Notes: generated by a model not told the origin, from the letters alone. A stretch of 64,000 nt of DNA from Pseudomonas japonica (GCF_013522925.1 NZ_JAAMQU010000003.1:124001-188000), one strand, 5' to 3'; positions 8,935-18,285 are shown, counted from the first letter of the stretch. Numbers and translations: made by a program.

Positions 8935-10124
8935 GTCAAACCCCCGCCAAACTGCTGATTGTCGACGACTTGCCAGAGAACCTTCTGGCGCTCGAAGCCC
9001 TGATCAGCCGAAGCGACCGTGAGGTCTACAAGGCGCTCTCGGCCGACGATGCGTTGTCGTTGTTGCTGCAGCACGAGTTCGCCCTGGCCATCCTGGACGT
9101 GCAGATGCCTGGCATGAACGGCTTCGAACTGGCAGAGCTGATGCGCAGCACGGAGAAAACCAAGCATATTCCGATTGTCTTCGTGTCAGCTGCTGGTCGG
9201 GAGCTGAATTACGCCTTCAAGGGTTACGAAACCGGCGCCGTGGATTTCCTGCAAAAGCCGCTGGATACCTTGGCGGTGAAGAGCAAGGTCAATGTGTTTG
9301 TCGACCTGTACCGTCAGCGTAAAACGCTGAACGAGCAGCTCGAAGCGCTCGAGCGCAGCCGGCGACAGCAGGAAACCTTGCTCAAGCAATTGCAGGCGAC
9401 CCAGGCCGAGCTGGAGCACGCCGTGCGGATGCGCGATGACTTCATGTCCGTGGTTTCCCATGAGGTGCGCACGCCGCTCAACGGCCTCATCCTGGAAACC
9501 CAGTTACGCAAGATGCATATCGCCAAGGGCAATGCCGAGGCGTTCTGCCTCGACAAAATGCGCGGGATGGTGGAGCGCGACGAGCGTCAGATTCAAAGCC
9601 TTATTCGCCTGATCGAGGACATGCTTGACGTCTCACGCATCCGCACCGGCAAATTGTCGATCCGCCCGGCCAGGTTCGACCTCGCCCAGTTGGTAGGCAA
9701 TGTGGTCGATCGCTTCATGCCCCAGGCGCTCAACGCGGGTATGGAGATCGAATACAGTGCGGCGGCACCGGTCATAGGAAACTGGGACGAGTTCAGGATC
9801 GAGCAGGTGGTGGCCAACCTGCTGACCAATGCCCTCCGATATGGCGGCAAGGGAAAGGTCGAAGTGGCCGTTCGGGCAGAGGGCGACTGGGCTTGCCTGA
9901 CCGTTCGCGACCATGGGGCCGGTATCAGTGAAGAAGATCAGCGACGTATCTTCCTTCAGTTCGAGCGTGCGTCGAATCGCCATGGCATCGCCGGCCTCGG
10001 GCTTGGCTTGTTCATTTCCGAACAGATCGTGTCGGCCCATCAGGGGCGTATCGGCGTGCAAAGTACGTTGGGCGAAGGCGCCTTGTTCAGTGTCCATCTG
10101 CCCCGGATCACTGGCGTGGAATAA
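8928..10124 (+). CDS. receiver-histidine kinase (REC-HisKA-HATPase)
   Basis: The protein has 398 residues and overlaps the cheB-like gene by 7 bases. Residues 1-125 are a receiver (LLIVDDLPENLLAL, ILDVQMPGMNGFEL, FVSAAGR, FLQKPLD). A coiled-coil linker (about 130-165) leads to HisKA with His178 in VVSHEVRTPLNG and a HATPase domain (NLLTNALRYGG, DHGAGI, GLGLGLFISEQIV). There is no membrane segment, so it is cytoplasmic and is presumably driven by phosphotransfer onto its own receiver. This order (receiver in front of the kinase) fits an intermediate step in a relay from the upstream CHASE3 hybrid kinase. Partners are inferred from operon position. Confidence 0.9.
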   Translation: MLSQTPAKLLIVDDLPENLLALEALISRSDREVYKALSADDALSLLLQHEFALAILDVQMPGMNGFELAELMRSTEKTKHIPIVFVSAAGRELNYAFKGYETGAVDFLQKPLDTLAVKSKVNVFVDLYRQRKTLNEQLEALERSRRQQETLLKQLQATQAELEHAVRMRDDFMSVVSHEVRTPLNGLILETQLRKMHIAKGNAEAFCLDKMRGMVERDERQIQSLIRLIEDMLDVSRIRTGKLSIRPARFDLAQLVGNVVDRFMPQALNAGMEIEYSAAAPVIGNWDEFRIEQVVANLLTNALRYGGKGKVEVAVRAEGDWACLTVRDHGAGISEEDQRRIFLQFERASNRHGIAGLGLGLFISEQIVSAHQGRIGVQSTLGEGALFSVHLPRITGVE

Positions 10125-10193
10125 TGAAGCAACCTCTTGTTTTGGCTGCGGTCACATAGGCAGCCCGACATAACATTTTATATAGGCATTGCA

Positions 10194-10571
10194 ATGAGTG
10201 GAGACGCGCAAGACGTCGTATTGATCGTCGAGGATGAGCCAGTTATCCGGCAGGTCCTCAACGATTACTTGCGGGGGGAGGGGTATCATGTGCTGGAAGC
10301 GGAGAATGGCGTGGAAGCCTTCGGTATCCTTGCCACCAAGCCGCATCTGGATCTGATGATCACCGATTACCGCCTGCCTGGTGGTATTTCAGGTGTGGAT
10401 ATTGCCGAGCCGGCGGTAAAGCTGCGCCCGGAGCTCAAGGTCATTTTCATCAGCGGCTATCCGCAGGAAATCCGCGACAGTACCCACCCCATCGCTCAAC
10501 GCGCACCCGTGCTGGCCAAACCGTTCGAATTGGACGACCTGCACGCGGCCATTCGCAAGGAACTTGCTTGA
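10194..10571 (+). CDS. single-domain response regulator
   Basis: The protein has 125 residues from the ATG at 10194; an upstream in-frame start at 10137 would add 19 unlikely residues. It is a lone receiver: LIVEDEPVIRQVLNDYL, the Asp site in LMITDYRLPGGISG, ISGYPQEIRD at the switch position, and LAKPFELDDL with the conserved Lys. It is the last plus-strand gene of the signalling island, 69 bases after the receiver-kinase, and converges with the degenerate kinase gene whose stop lies 8 bases away. It resembles receivers paired with kinases of the 'DFNNLL' H-box class, such as the convergent neighbour. Confidence 0.88.
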   Translation: MSGDAQDVVLIVEDEPVIRQVLNDYLRGEGYHVLEAENGVEAFGILATKPHLDLMITDYRLPGGISGVDIAEPAVKLRPELKVIFISGYPQEIRDSTHPIAQRAPVLAKPFELDDLHAAIRKELA

Positions 10572-10579
10572 GCGCGCCG

Positions 10580-11830
10580 TCAGGCGCGTGGGAAGTAGAG
10601 TTCTACCCGGCTGCCGCGACCGGCCTCGCTGCGCAGGGTGACATGCCCGCCTGACTGCCGGGCGAAGCCATACACCATCGACAGCCCCAGGCCGGTACCC
10701 AGCCCCGGGGGCTTGGTGGTGAAGAACGGGTCGAAGGCCCGCCCCAGGGTCTCCCGGTTCATGCCACAGCCGTTGTCTTCCACGCCGATGACAATGTAGT
10801 CGCCGGCGGGCAGCGCATGGCTCATGCTGGGTTGGTCTATGCCGACACGCCGATTGGCTGTATCGATCACCAGTCGCCCGCCTTCAGGCATGGCATCCCC
10901 GGCGTTGATCACCAGGTTGAGCAAGGCGCTTTCCAATTGCCCGGGGTCTATGCAGGCCGGCCATAAGCCCTCGGCAGGGCGGAATTGCAGTGAAATTTTT
11001 CCACTGAGGCTACGTCCCAGCAGCCCGAGGCCCGCTTGTATCAAGCTGTTGACGTCCAGTAGCCGGGCATCGAGGGTTTGCCGACGAGCGAACGCCAGCA
11101 GGCGATGGGTGAGGTGCGCTGCCCGTTCGGCCGAGGTAGCACTCAGGTCGAGCAGGCTCTCCAGCTTTGTGTATTGGCCGTTGGCCAGCCGTCGGCGGAT
11201 AAGGTCCAGGCCGCCGGTGATACCTGTGAGCAGGTTATTGAAATCCTGGGCAATCCCGCCGGTAAGCCGACCGACTGCCTCGAGGCGGGTAGGGGATTCC
11301 ACGCATTCCGGAGCATTGGGGTCTGCCTGGACACTGTGAAGCTTGTCCCTCATCTGGTATTGCTTGGTGCGGTTGGCCAGGCTGGCCTCAACCAGCATTT
11401 CCAGCGAGGCAGGATGGTAGGGACGTTGCAACACCCGCACATTGCCGAGCGCTGCCAGGGACGGCGGTGGAGCGAGCCGGCGCCCGCCGGTCGCGGCAGT
11501 CAATACCAATACTGGCAGGTCGGACCACTCTGGCTGGTTCTCTAGCCACGCTTGCAGCGGCGCAAGATCGCCACAGGCCAGGGTTTCGCTGGTGGTAATC
11601 AGCAAATCCCCGCCGCGTTCAAGTGTGGGAAACAACTCAGCGGGCGCCACCAACTTATACTCACCGCCTGTGCCGCTGGCGAGCACGGCACACAACTGGT
11701 CTCGATCCGGGCCCGGGGCGGCGCACACTAACAGGCTGATGCTGCTGGCTGCGGTTGCACTGGTGCCGTCCAGCGACCAGTGCCCTCTATCGTCGCGCCA
11801 GGCGCGGCCACTTTCTGGTTTTGCTGTCAT
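10580..11830 (-). CDS. atypical histidine kinase: degenerate receiver plus HisKA with Gln in place of His
   Basis: The protein has 416 residues (ATG 11830; a GTG lies one codon upstream). The first 150 residues look like a receiver fold lacking the acidic pair and the acceptor Asp ([27 protein letters not shown]). The dimerisation domain normally reads G-G-I-A-H-D-F-N-N-L-L; here it is [11 protein letters not shown], with CAG at 11246-11248, so residue 195 is Gln and not the phospho-accepting His. The ATP-binding domain is intact ([44 protein letters not shown]). It may be a pseudokinase, a phosphatase-only protein or a dimerisation partner. It converges with the single receiver ending at 10571. 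Confidence 0.88.
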   Translation of the reverse strand: MTAKPESGRAWRDDRGHWSLDGTSATAASSISLLVCAAPGPDRDQLCAVLASGTGGEYKLVAPAELFPTLERGGDLLITTSETLACGDLAPLQAWLENQPEWSDLPVLVLTAATGGRRLAPPPSLAALGNVRVLQRPYHPASLEMLVEASLANRTKQYQMRDKLHSVQADPNAPECVESPTRLEAVGRLTGGIAQDFNNLLTGITGGLDLIRRRLANGQYTKLESLLDLSATSAERAAHLTHRLLAFARRQTLDARLLDVNSLIQAGLGLLGRSLSGKISLQFRPAEGLWPACIDPGQLESALLNLVINAGDAMPEGGRLVIDTANRRVGIDQPSMSHALPAGDYIVIGVEDNGCGMNRETLGRAFDPFFTTKPPGLGTGLGLSMVYGFARQSGGHVTLRSEAGRGSRVELYFPRA

Positions 11831-11941
11831 CACCGTTGCCGCCCCCGTCCATGCGCTGTAGTCGCGCCGCAGGCTCCTGAAATTACCGGCGCTAGTTTCT
11901 GGACAGCAGGCGCGCCTCGGGGTTCATCCGTGAATCGATTG

Positions 11942-12997
11942 CTACAACCCTTGCTGGACAGCCGGGTCGTCCGGGTTCTGTTGCTCGAGCTCGGCCAACA
12001 GCACCTGAACGTTCTGCAACTGCCCGGACTGTTGCCAATAGTCGATCAGGAGCATGCGCGCCTTGCGGTTCTCCGGGTGGCGGCGCACCAACTGATCAAG
12101 CTGGGCCTGGGCGGCGTCTGGCTGGTCCAGGCTATGCAGCGTGGTGGCCAGGTCAAAGCGATAATCGGCGACCTCCGGCGCAAGCTCCACGGCTTTTGCC
12201 AATGCCAGCAGCGCAAAGGCCGGTTCGCCATGGCCGAGCAGCCACAGGCCCAGCTCGTGCTGAAGGAAGGCATCGTCAGGGTGCTGGCGCAGAGGTTCGG
12301 CCAGCACCGCGCGGGCTTCGTCCGGCTTGCCACGTTGGTCAAGCGCTCTCGCCAACAATACCCTGGCAGGCAGGTGGTCGGGGTGTAGCGCCAGCACCGT
12401 ACGCGCAGCGGTTTCAGCTTGCTCCGGCGCCCCACGTTGCAGCAGCAGGCGCGCCAGTTGTAGTTGGGCGCTGTAATCGTGAGGCATTGATGCCAACTGG
12501 CCAGCCCAGGTATTGAGTACCTCGTCCAGCCGATGTGCATATTCACCAGTGCCCGCCGCTCCCAGCTCGAGCAAAGCCTGAGCCGCGGCTGTACGCACGC
12601 TCTCGTCAGGGTCACTGAGCAGAGGGCCGAGGGCGTCTGCCTGGGCGGCGGTGGGCAGCAACCTGACAAGGGCTGTCAGCGCGGCATGCCGAACGACCGG
12701 CGCCGGGTCGGTCAGGCCCTGGTGGGCGAATACCAGTGCTCGAGGGCTGGGGTAGTCCGGCAACGGCCCATACAGCGCGGCACGGGCGCCTGGCGCAAGG
12801 TCGTCGCGGGCCAGCTGCTGGTATAAACGCCGGGCGGCACCGGGTTCTCCCCCGCGTGCCGCGCGCAGGGCTTCGGTGTAGCTGCGGGGCGCGAGCGATT
12901 GAACCTGGGGCTGGGGCGGGGCGGAAAGGAGCCAGATAACCGCGCCTGCCAGCAGGGCCAGGCCAATAATCGAAGACAAGCGTGAGGCGCGGGTCAT
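11942..12997 (-). CDS. membrane-anchored TPR/HEAT-repeat protein
   Basis: The protein has 351 residues from the ATG at 12997; a GTG at 13036 would add 13 polar residues before the membrane segment. An N-terminal hydrophobic stretch (IIGLALLAGAVIWLLS) is probably an uncleaved anchor or signal peptide. The middle (about 90-150) has HEAT-like repeats (DPAPVVRHAALTALVRLL, DPDESVRTAAAQALLELG). Residues about 180-345 contain several TPR units (PDHLPARVLLARALDQRG, EVADYRFDLATTLHSLDQ). It probably works in the periplasm as a protein-interaction scaffold. It follows the GapN-like gene by 78 bases on the same strand. The function is not recognised. Confidence 0.75.
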   Translation of the reverse strand: MTRASRLSSIIGLALLAGAVIWLLSAPPQPQVQSLAPRSYTEALRAARGGEPGAARRLYQQLARDDLAPGARAALYGPLPDYPSPRALVFAHQGLTDPAPVVRHAALTALVRLLPTAAQADALGPLLSDPDESVRTAAAQALLELGAAGTGEYAHRLDEVLNTWAGQLASMPHDYSAQLQLARLLLQRGAPEQAETAARTVLALHPDHLPARVLLARALDQRGKPDEARAVLAEPLRQHPDDAFLQHELGLWLLGHGEPAFALLALAKAVELAPEVADYRFDLATTLHSLDQPDAAQAQLDQLVRRHPENRKARMLLIDYWQQSGQLQNVQVLLAELEQQNPDDPAVQQGL

Positions 12998-13075
12998 GCG
13001 TGGGTCCGCCAATGCAGGGCCCACAGCTTCGGGCACAAGCCTTGATGAGTCAAACCAAGGCGTTGATCCCGTGGG

Positions 13076-14701
13076 TCAGAAGATGTAATCGGTACTGAGA
13101 AAGCCCGAGCTGCGCGCCTGGATGATGTCGCTGACCAGTTGCTTGTTCGCCCCGTTGAAGCGTGTTGCGACCAGGGTTCGGATGGAAAAGCTGCGCAGGG
13201 CATCATGGACGGAAAGCGTGCCCTCGGCCGAATCCTTGCGGCCGTTGAACGGGTACTGGTCGGGCCCCCGCTGGCATTGAGTGTTAAGGTTGATTCGCCC
13301 CACCTGATTGGCAAAGGTATCCACCAGACGGCCCAATGTCATTGGATCGGTGCCAAACAGGCTCAGCTGTTGGCCATAGGTGGAGTCCAGCACATAGTCG
13401 ATCACCTCTTCGATGTCGTCGAAGGGCACCACAGGCACCACCGGCCCGAACTGTTCCTCCACATAGACGCGCATGCCCGGCCCGACGGGGTAAAGCACTG
13501 CAGGTTGAAAGAAGGAAGCGCGGGCAGTGCCGCCGCCGGGATTGATCACCTTGGCGCCGTGGGCCTTGGCATCCTCGACCAGGCCGGCCAGGTAGGCCAC
13601 CTTTCCGGGCTCGGGCAATGGGGTAAGGGTAACGTCGGGGTTCCACGGCATCCCGGCCACTAGCGTGTTCACCCGGGCGCTGAACCGGCCGAGGAAGTCC
13701 TCGGCGACGCTGCGATGAACGAAGAGAATCTTCAGCGCCGTACAGCGCTGGCCATTGAACGACAACGTCCCTGTAATGCATTCGCTAACGGCATTGTCCA
13801 GGTCGGCATCGGCAAGAATGATGCCGGGGTTCTTGGCATCCAGGCCCAGTGCCGAGCGCAGGCGGTGCGGTTTGGGGTGCAGCTTTTTCAGTTCCGCTGC
13901 CGCCTTGTGGGTACCAATGAATGCAAAGATGTCTATCTTGCCGCTTGCCATCAAAGCGCTGACCGTTACCCGACCACTGCCGTAGATGACATTGATCACC
14001 CCCGCCGGGAAGCTGTCCCGGAACGCCGCCAATAGAGGACGGATCAGCAACACGCCAAACTTCGCGGGCTTGAATACCACCGTGTTGCCCATGATGAGCG
14101 CGGGGATCAAGGTAGTGAAGGTTTCGTTCAGTGGGTAGTTATAGGGCCCCATGCACAGCGCCACACCCATGGGCACGCGGCGGATCTGCCCCAGCGTGCC
14201 TTGTTCCAGCTCGAAGCGGCTGGAGCGGCGGTCGAGCTCTTTCAGCGCATTGATCGTGTCGACGATGTAGTCACAGGTGCGATCGAATTCCTTCTCCGCA
14301 TCCTTCAAAGGCTTGCCGATCTCCCACATCAGCAACTTGACGACCTCGGTGCGTTGTTCGCGCATTCGCGCCAAAAAGCCCTCAACATGATGGATACGTT
14401 CGGCTACGCGCATCATCGGCCACACGCCTCGCCCTTTGTCATACGCCCTTACCGCGGCGTCCAGTGCTTGCATGGCGGCTTCGGCATTGAGCCGCGGCGT
14501 GCTGCCCAGTTCGGCATGCTGATCGCCCTGCTCGGTGGCTAGGCAAAGAGGGCTCACAACCGGCGCCAGCGGACCTTCCCAGCGTTCGAAGCGGCCGTCG
14601 ATCAAGTACTCCCGCTGCTCCTGCGGTTCACCGAATTGCCAAGCCGGGGGAATATCGCCAGGCGCAGGAAAGAGTTGAGGCGGAAGAAGGGCGTCGCTCA
14701 T
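13076..14701 (-). CDS. aldehyde dehydrogenase, NADP-dependent glyceraldehyde-3-phosphate dehydrogenase-like
   Basis: The protein has 541 residues from the ATG at 14701, chosen because GGAG lies 7 bases upstream; longer frames to 14857 have no such site. It is an ALDH-superfamily enzyme with the GapN-like substrate loop. The catalytic Cys is in FNGQRCTALKI, the cofactor segment in GPYNYPLNETFTTLIPAL, and the C-terminal signature in RGPDQYPFNGRKDSAEGTLSVHDAL. Where many ALDHs have a general-base Glu before G-K-N-P, this reads LGLDAKNP, with Asp at or near that position. GapN would oxidise glyceraldehyde 3-phosphate to 3-phosphoglycerate with NADP+. Substrate is assigned by resemblance only. It is convergent in function with no neighbour, and the MFS gene of the next operon ends 68 bases upstream. 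Confidence 0.82.
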   Translation of the reverse strand: MSDALLPPQLFPAPGDIPPAWQFGEPQEQREYLIDGRFERWEGPLAPVVSPLCLATEQGDQHAELGSTPRLNAEAAMQALDAAVRAYDKGRGVWPMMRVAERIHHVEGFLARMREQRTEVVKLLMWEIGKPLKDAEKEFDRTCDYIVDTINALKELDRRSSRFELEQGTLGQIRRVPMGVALCMGPYNYPLNETFTTLIPALIMGNTVVFKPAKFGVLLIRPLLAAFRDSFPAGVINVIYGSGRVTVSALMASGKIDIFAFIGTHKAAAELKKLHPKPHRLRSALGLDAKNPGIILADADLDNAVSECITGTLSFNGQRCTALKILFVHRSVAEDFLGRFSARVNTLVAGMPWNPDVTLTPLPEPGKVAYLAGLVEDAKAHGAKVINPGGGTARASFFQPAVLYPVGPGMRVYVEEQFGPVVPVVPFDDIEEVIDYVLDSTYGQQLSLFGTDPMTLGRLVDTFANQVGRINLNTQCQRGPDQYPFNGRKDSAEGTLSVHDALRSFSIRTLVATRFNGANKQLVSDIIQARSSGFLSTDYIF

Positions 14702-14769
14702 GGGGCACTCCACTGGAGGGAAAACCCGAACTTTAGCAGCCTGCGCCCGGCCCGCCACGTGAGGCATGT

Positions 14770-15945
14770 TTAATGCCTCGCCGCCAATGATCGCCCCATC
14801 GGCACGCTCGCACCACCGCGCAGGCACAAGAGCGCGATCGTGGCTACCAGCAAACAAGCCCCCGCCGCCAGGGCGAACGTGAGCCAGGCATGGCCCTGCG
14901 CCACCAGGTACAGCCCGGTGCCTGTCGCAAGTGCTTCGGCGAGTGCCCAGGTCAAGGTCAACACGGCCATGGCAAACGCGGGCCGGCCTGGGAACAGGCT
15001 CAGCGCCATCACCTGATACAGCGGGCCGAACACCATTTCTGCCAGCGTGAGCAGCAGTACAGCCCCTAATGCGACTGCCGGAGTGCCGCTCGCATGAAAC
15101 AAGGCAAGCATGCCGATACCCATCAGCAGGTTGGAACCTACCATCAGCACACCGCGCCGCAGCCCGGCGAGCAAGCGGGTGAGGGGTAACTGAAGCACCA
15201 CGATCAGCCCGCTACTAAGGGCGAACCACAGACCTATTGCTTCCGGATCAAGACGCGGCTGGGCGTGTAGCGGAAACACGTTATAGAAATGGCTGAATGC
15301 AAAGAACGACAGCGCGTTGATAGCCAGGAACAGGGCCACGCCTGCCGCCGACCCTGCCTTGGGCGTTTGAGAATGGCGCTCGCGTTCGCCATTTTGTTCG
15401 CCTTTGGGTGCGCCCAGGCAGAGGCAGAGCGCAACCGTGGCCACGCAATACAGCAGTGGAAACAAGGGGTAGTAAATGGGCCAATGCTTGAGAATCAATG
15501 CCGAGGCATACGGCGTAATCCCGGCGCTGAGGTTCAATGCAACGTTCTCCAGCGAAAACGCCTTCACGTGGTCGCTGCCGGTGTGGCCTGCGGCGATGTA
15601 CGTCAGCTGCGCCAGGGATGCCAGGGAATGCCCCAGGCCGTACAAGCACACCAGCGGCAGCCAGGCAGCAAGGGAATAGTTGCGGGCCGCATGCAGCAGG
15701 TAAAGCCCGGCAATTGCAAGGCTGATCAGCGATTGGGTCAGTACCAGCAGATAGCGTATTTCCGTGCGCGCAACCCACCGCACGAACAGCAACGAGCCGG
15801 CGCGGTTGCACAGGGCAATGCTCGCCCCCAGCATGCTGATCGCACCTGCCGAAAACGGCGACTCTTCCGACAGCCACACGGCAAAGAAGGAGAACAGCAG
15901 GCTCCAGCTGCCCCAGGTGGTGAAGCGGATAAGGTAAATGGCCAT
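14770..15945 (-). CDS. MFS transporter, last gene of the radical-SAM/ATP-grasp operon
   Basis: The protein has 391 residues from the ATG at 15945, which follows the ATP-grasp stop by 5 bases. The open frame extends much further upstream but that part overlaps the ATP-grasp gene and has no membrane character. About twelve hydrophobic helices are visible; the N-terminal helix YLIRFTTWGSWSLLFSFFAVWL and the loop LFVRWVARTEIRY between helices 2 and 3 fit the family, as does the paired layout around a hydrophilic centre (GAPKGEQNGERERHSQ). As the final gene of a biosynthesis-like operon it probably exports the product or an intermediate. The substrate is unknown. Confidence 0.85.
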   Translation of the reverse strand: MAIYLIRFTTWGSWSLLFSFFAVWLSEESPFSAGAISMLGASIALCNRAGSLLFVRWVARTEIRYLLVLTQSLISLAIAGLYLLHAARNYSLAAWLPLVCLYGLGHSLASLAQLTYIAAGHTGSDHVKAFSLENVALNLSAGITPYASALILKHWPIYYPLFPLLYCVATVALCLCLGAPKGEQNGERERHSQTPKAGSAAGVALFLAINALSFFAFSHFYNVFPLHAQPRLDPEAIGLWFALSSGLIVVLQLPLTRLLAGLRRGVLMVGSNLLMGIGMLALFHASGTPAVALGAVLLLTLAEMVFGPLYQVMALSLFPGRPAFAMAVLTLTWALAEALATGTGLYLVAQGHAWLTFALAAGACLLVATIALLCLRGGASVPMGRSLAARH

Positions 15946-15950
15946 TGCGC

Positions 15951-17180
15951 TCAGTCCAGGTTGTAGGCGGGCAATGCCGGGCCGCGGTCGGTGTAAAGCC
16001 GTAGCGTGGCCAGGCTGGCCAGCACTTCCGCCTCCTGCCCGCTGAGCATGCCGACCCAGGCGTAGTCCGAGGTGCCTATGGCCGGAACAGATGCGCCATC
16101 CACTGCAAAGCGGGTATGGCGCGCCGAGCAGCACACTACTTCTATACCGCTCAAGACCGCCGCTTCCGGCAGCCCGTACCACACACCAAGGGTGCCCTTG
16201 AGCGGCTCGCTCCACCGGGGCAGCGCCGGATAAAAGTGAGCAAGCGGCAACAGCAGCACATGGCCCAGCAGTTCTGCTGGCATCACGTTGCACGCCAGCG
16301 CTACCTGCTCCAGTACGGTCGCGCCGCCAATACGGCCCGCATTGGCATCCACCAGGTGAAGCCCGGCGGGGCCGACGATGCACTCGCAGTGAAACCACCC
16401 ATCCCGGCAACCGCTGCGCTCGAACAGTTGCGTAAGGGAAGCCCAGCCCTGCGCCAGCTGCTCCGGGGCCAGGCTGGCATTGGCGGGAAAACGGTTGGCA
16501 ACCTCGGTCAGGCCGATGCGGCTGCGGCGCGATACCCCAACCGGGTTCAAACGCCCACCTTGCAGGTAACCCTCGAAGCTGACGAGCACACCTTCAAGCC
16601 GCTGCTGGAGAATCCAGCGCTCGGCGTTCAGGTGAAAATGGCGCGCCAGATGCACCCTGATCTTGCCCACGGCGCCCATGCCGCCCGTGATGTGCCCCAC
16701 AGCTTGGCCACCGGAGCCGCAAGCAGGCTTCACTACCCAGTCGAGCCCCGGCACGGCCAGCACATCCGCCAGTGCTTCCGGGTCACAGGCTGTGAAAGCA
16801 TGGCTTTGCGGGGACAATTCACCTGCCAGCTCCGCTACCACTGCCTTGTCGCTAAGCCGTGCCAGTGCGGAGCCGGGGTAATCCCAGCCATGCGCCTTCG
16901 CAACCGCTTCAACCAAGGGGAACAATTCATCGAACAGCGTTGTAACCGCGCAGATGCTTTCAGCCAGGCCAGCGTGTTGTCGCAGGTACCGCTCCACGGC
17001 AGCGTACTCCAACGCCACATCATGGAAGCGCGACAAGGGGAGGTTGTCCCACACTTCGGCCGGCCGCCCGAGGCGATCGCCGAATACCACCGGCTGCAAC
17101 CCATAGGGCGCCAGTGCTTGTTCGAGGTATTTCAGAGCCACATTGCCTATGCCCAGGATCAGGAGTTTACGGTCGGTCAT
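15951..17180 (-). CDS. ATP-grasp domain ligase
   Basis: The protein has 409 residues from the ATG at 17180; an open upstream extension to 17399 overlaps the aminotransferase gene and is not protein-like. The N-terminal segment (KLLILGIGNVALKYLEQAL) is a pre-ATP-grasp Rossmann-like fold. The ATP-grasp core follows: DWVVKPACGSGGQAVGHI (glycine-rich loop and ATP lysine), ILQQRLEGVLVSFEGY, and the metal-binding end with FHCECIVGPAGLHLVDANAGRIGG. Such enzymes join a carboxylate, via an acyl-phosphate, to an amine or similar nucleophile. Its start overlaps the aminotransferase stop by 14 bases. In this operon it could make a dipeptide or amide. It is not a recognised housekeeping ATP-grasp enzyme such as purK, ddl or gshB. 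Confidence 0.82.
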   Translation of the reverse strand: MTDRKLLILGIGNVALKYLEQALAPYGLQPVVFGDRLGRPAEVWDNLPLSRFHDVALEYAAVERYLRQHAGLAESICAVTTLFDELFPLVEAVAKAHGWDYPGSALARLSDKAVVAELAGELSPQSHAFTACDPEALADVLAVPGLDWVVKPACGSGGQAVGHITGGMGAVGKIRVHLARHFHLNAERWILQQRLEGVLVSFEGYLQGGRLNPVGVSRRSRIGLTEVANRFPANASLAPEQLAQGWASLTQLFERSGCRDGWFHCECIVGPAGLHLVDANAGRIGGATVLEQVALACNVMPAELLGHVLLLPLAHFYPALPRWSEPLKGTLGVWYGLPEAAVLSGIEVVCCSARHTRFAVDGASVPAIGTSDYAWVGMLSGQEAEVLASLATLRLYTDRGPALPAYNLD

Positions 17181-18285
17181 GGCAGCAACCCCGAAAGCGG
17201 AAAAGAATGTCAGCGAGCACCGGGTTGAACAGCTCGGGCTGTAGCGAAACCCTGGCGATGTGGACGTGCCCATTGAGGGCACCCAGGTACAGGCTTGCAC
17301 CCTGCGCCAGTAGTTGGGTACGCAGGTTTTCGCCGGCCTGCCTGTCGGGCAAGGGGACGGTAACGAAATTGGCGGCCGAGGGAAGGCAGCGAAGCCCACT
17401 GGCCGCGGCTTGTTCCAGGAACCAGGCCTTCAGTTCCTCCGTCGCGGCAATCACCGACCGGTGATGCGCCTGGTCGTGGAGGGCCGCCAGCGCCAGGGAT
17501 TGGGTGACCGTACCGACGCCATAGTGAACCCGAGCGCGATTTGCGACCTCCAGCAGTGCCGGCTCCGCGATGGCGTAGCCGACGCGCATCCCCGCAAGGC
17601 CGTATGCCTTGGAGAAGCTGCGCAACCGCACCACGTTGGGCAGGGGATACGCACAATGCTCGCTGCCAAAGGCCTCGTAGGCTTCATCCAGCATCAACAG
17701 CGTTCCCGTCGGCAGCGCCGCAGCGAAGGCTTCGATCGCTGCTGCACCATGCTCGCTGCCAGTGGGGTTATCAGGGTTGGCCAGGTACACCACGCGCGCC
17801 CTCTGGCGTTTTGCTTCGGATGCCAGGCTTGCCAGGTCCACCTGTGCGCTGCCTTCTGCCACTGCATAGCTCACCGAGTACGGGCGAAGCCCCAGGGAGC
17901 GGGCGAAATAGGCCACGGTGGGGTAGGTGCCCGCCGCATGAATCACCACACTGCCTGGATCAGCGAACGCGCGCAGGAAGAGAAAGATCAGCGCGTCGGC
18001 GCCGGCATCCACCAACGTAGAACCCACAGGCACCCCATGGTGCACCGAGAGGGCCTCGCGCAGCTCGAAGGCAGCCGGGTCGGGATAACGTCGTGCCTGC
18101 TCCAGCAGGGCTTGGCCGTACCGCGCGGTCAGGCCCTGGCTATAGAACGGCAGCGCTTCGTTGGCGCTTAGCCGCGCGGTAACCGGGGCGCCAAGAGTAC
18201 GTTCGAGCGCGGCAATACCCGGGAACGGGTTGCTACCCGTCGATGACCGTAACGGCCTTGCAGGATGGGGCATCAGAGGGTTCAT
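17167..18285 (-). CDS. PLP-dependent aminotransferase, HisC-like fold type I
   Basis: The protein has 372 residues from the ATG at 18285, which overlaps the upstream dehydrogenase stop by 4 bases (ATGA). Motifs are those of class I/II aminotransferases near histidinol-phosphate aminotransferase: ARRYPDPAAFELREALS, LVDAGADALIFLFLRAF, VVYLANPDNPTGS, TLLMLDEAYEAF, and the PLP Lys226 in LRSFSKAYGLAGMRVGY. The genuine hisC normally sits in the hisG-hisD-hisC operon, so this is probably a paralogue dedicated to the local pathway. Together with the hydroxyacid dehydrogenase it could convert a 2-hydroxy acid through a 2-keto acid to an amino acid, or the reverse. Substrate unknown. Confidence 0.87.
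   Translation of the reverse strand: MNPLMPHPARPLRSSTGSNPFPGIAALERTLGAPVTARLSANEALPFYSQGLTARYGQALLEQARRYPDPAAFELREALSVHHGVPVGSTLVDAGADALIFLFLRAFADPGSVVIHAAGTYPTVAYFARSLGLRPYSVSYAVAEGSAQVDLASLASEAKRQRARVVYLANPDNPTGSEHGAAAIEAFAAALPTGTLLMLDEAYEAFGSEHCAYPLPNVVRLRSFSKAYGLAGMRVGYAIAEPALLEVANRARVHYGVGTVTQSLALAALHDQAHHRSVIAATEELKAWFLEQAAASGLRCLPSAANFVTVPLPDRQAGENLRTQLLAQGASLYLGALNGHVHIARVSLQPELFNPVLADILFRFRGCCHDRP

Noticed and set aside
15946..16410. Long N-terminal extension of the MFS transporter
   Set aside because: It overlaps the ATP-grasp gene out of frame and is Arg/Pro/Gly-rich with no membrane helices; the ATG at 15945 starts the first true helix.
17181..17399. N-terminal extension of the ATP-grasp protein
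   Set aside because: It lies inside the aminotransferase gene in another frame and lacks sensible protein composition; MTDRKLLILGIGN is a typical start.
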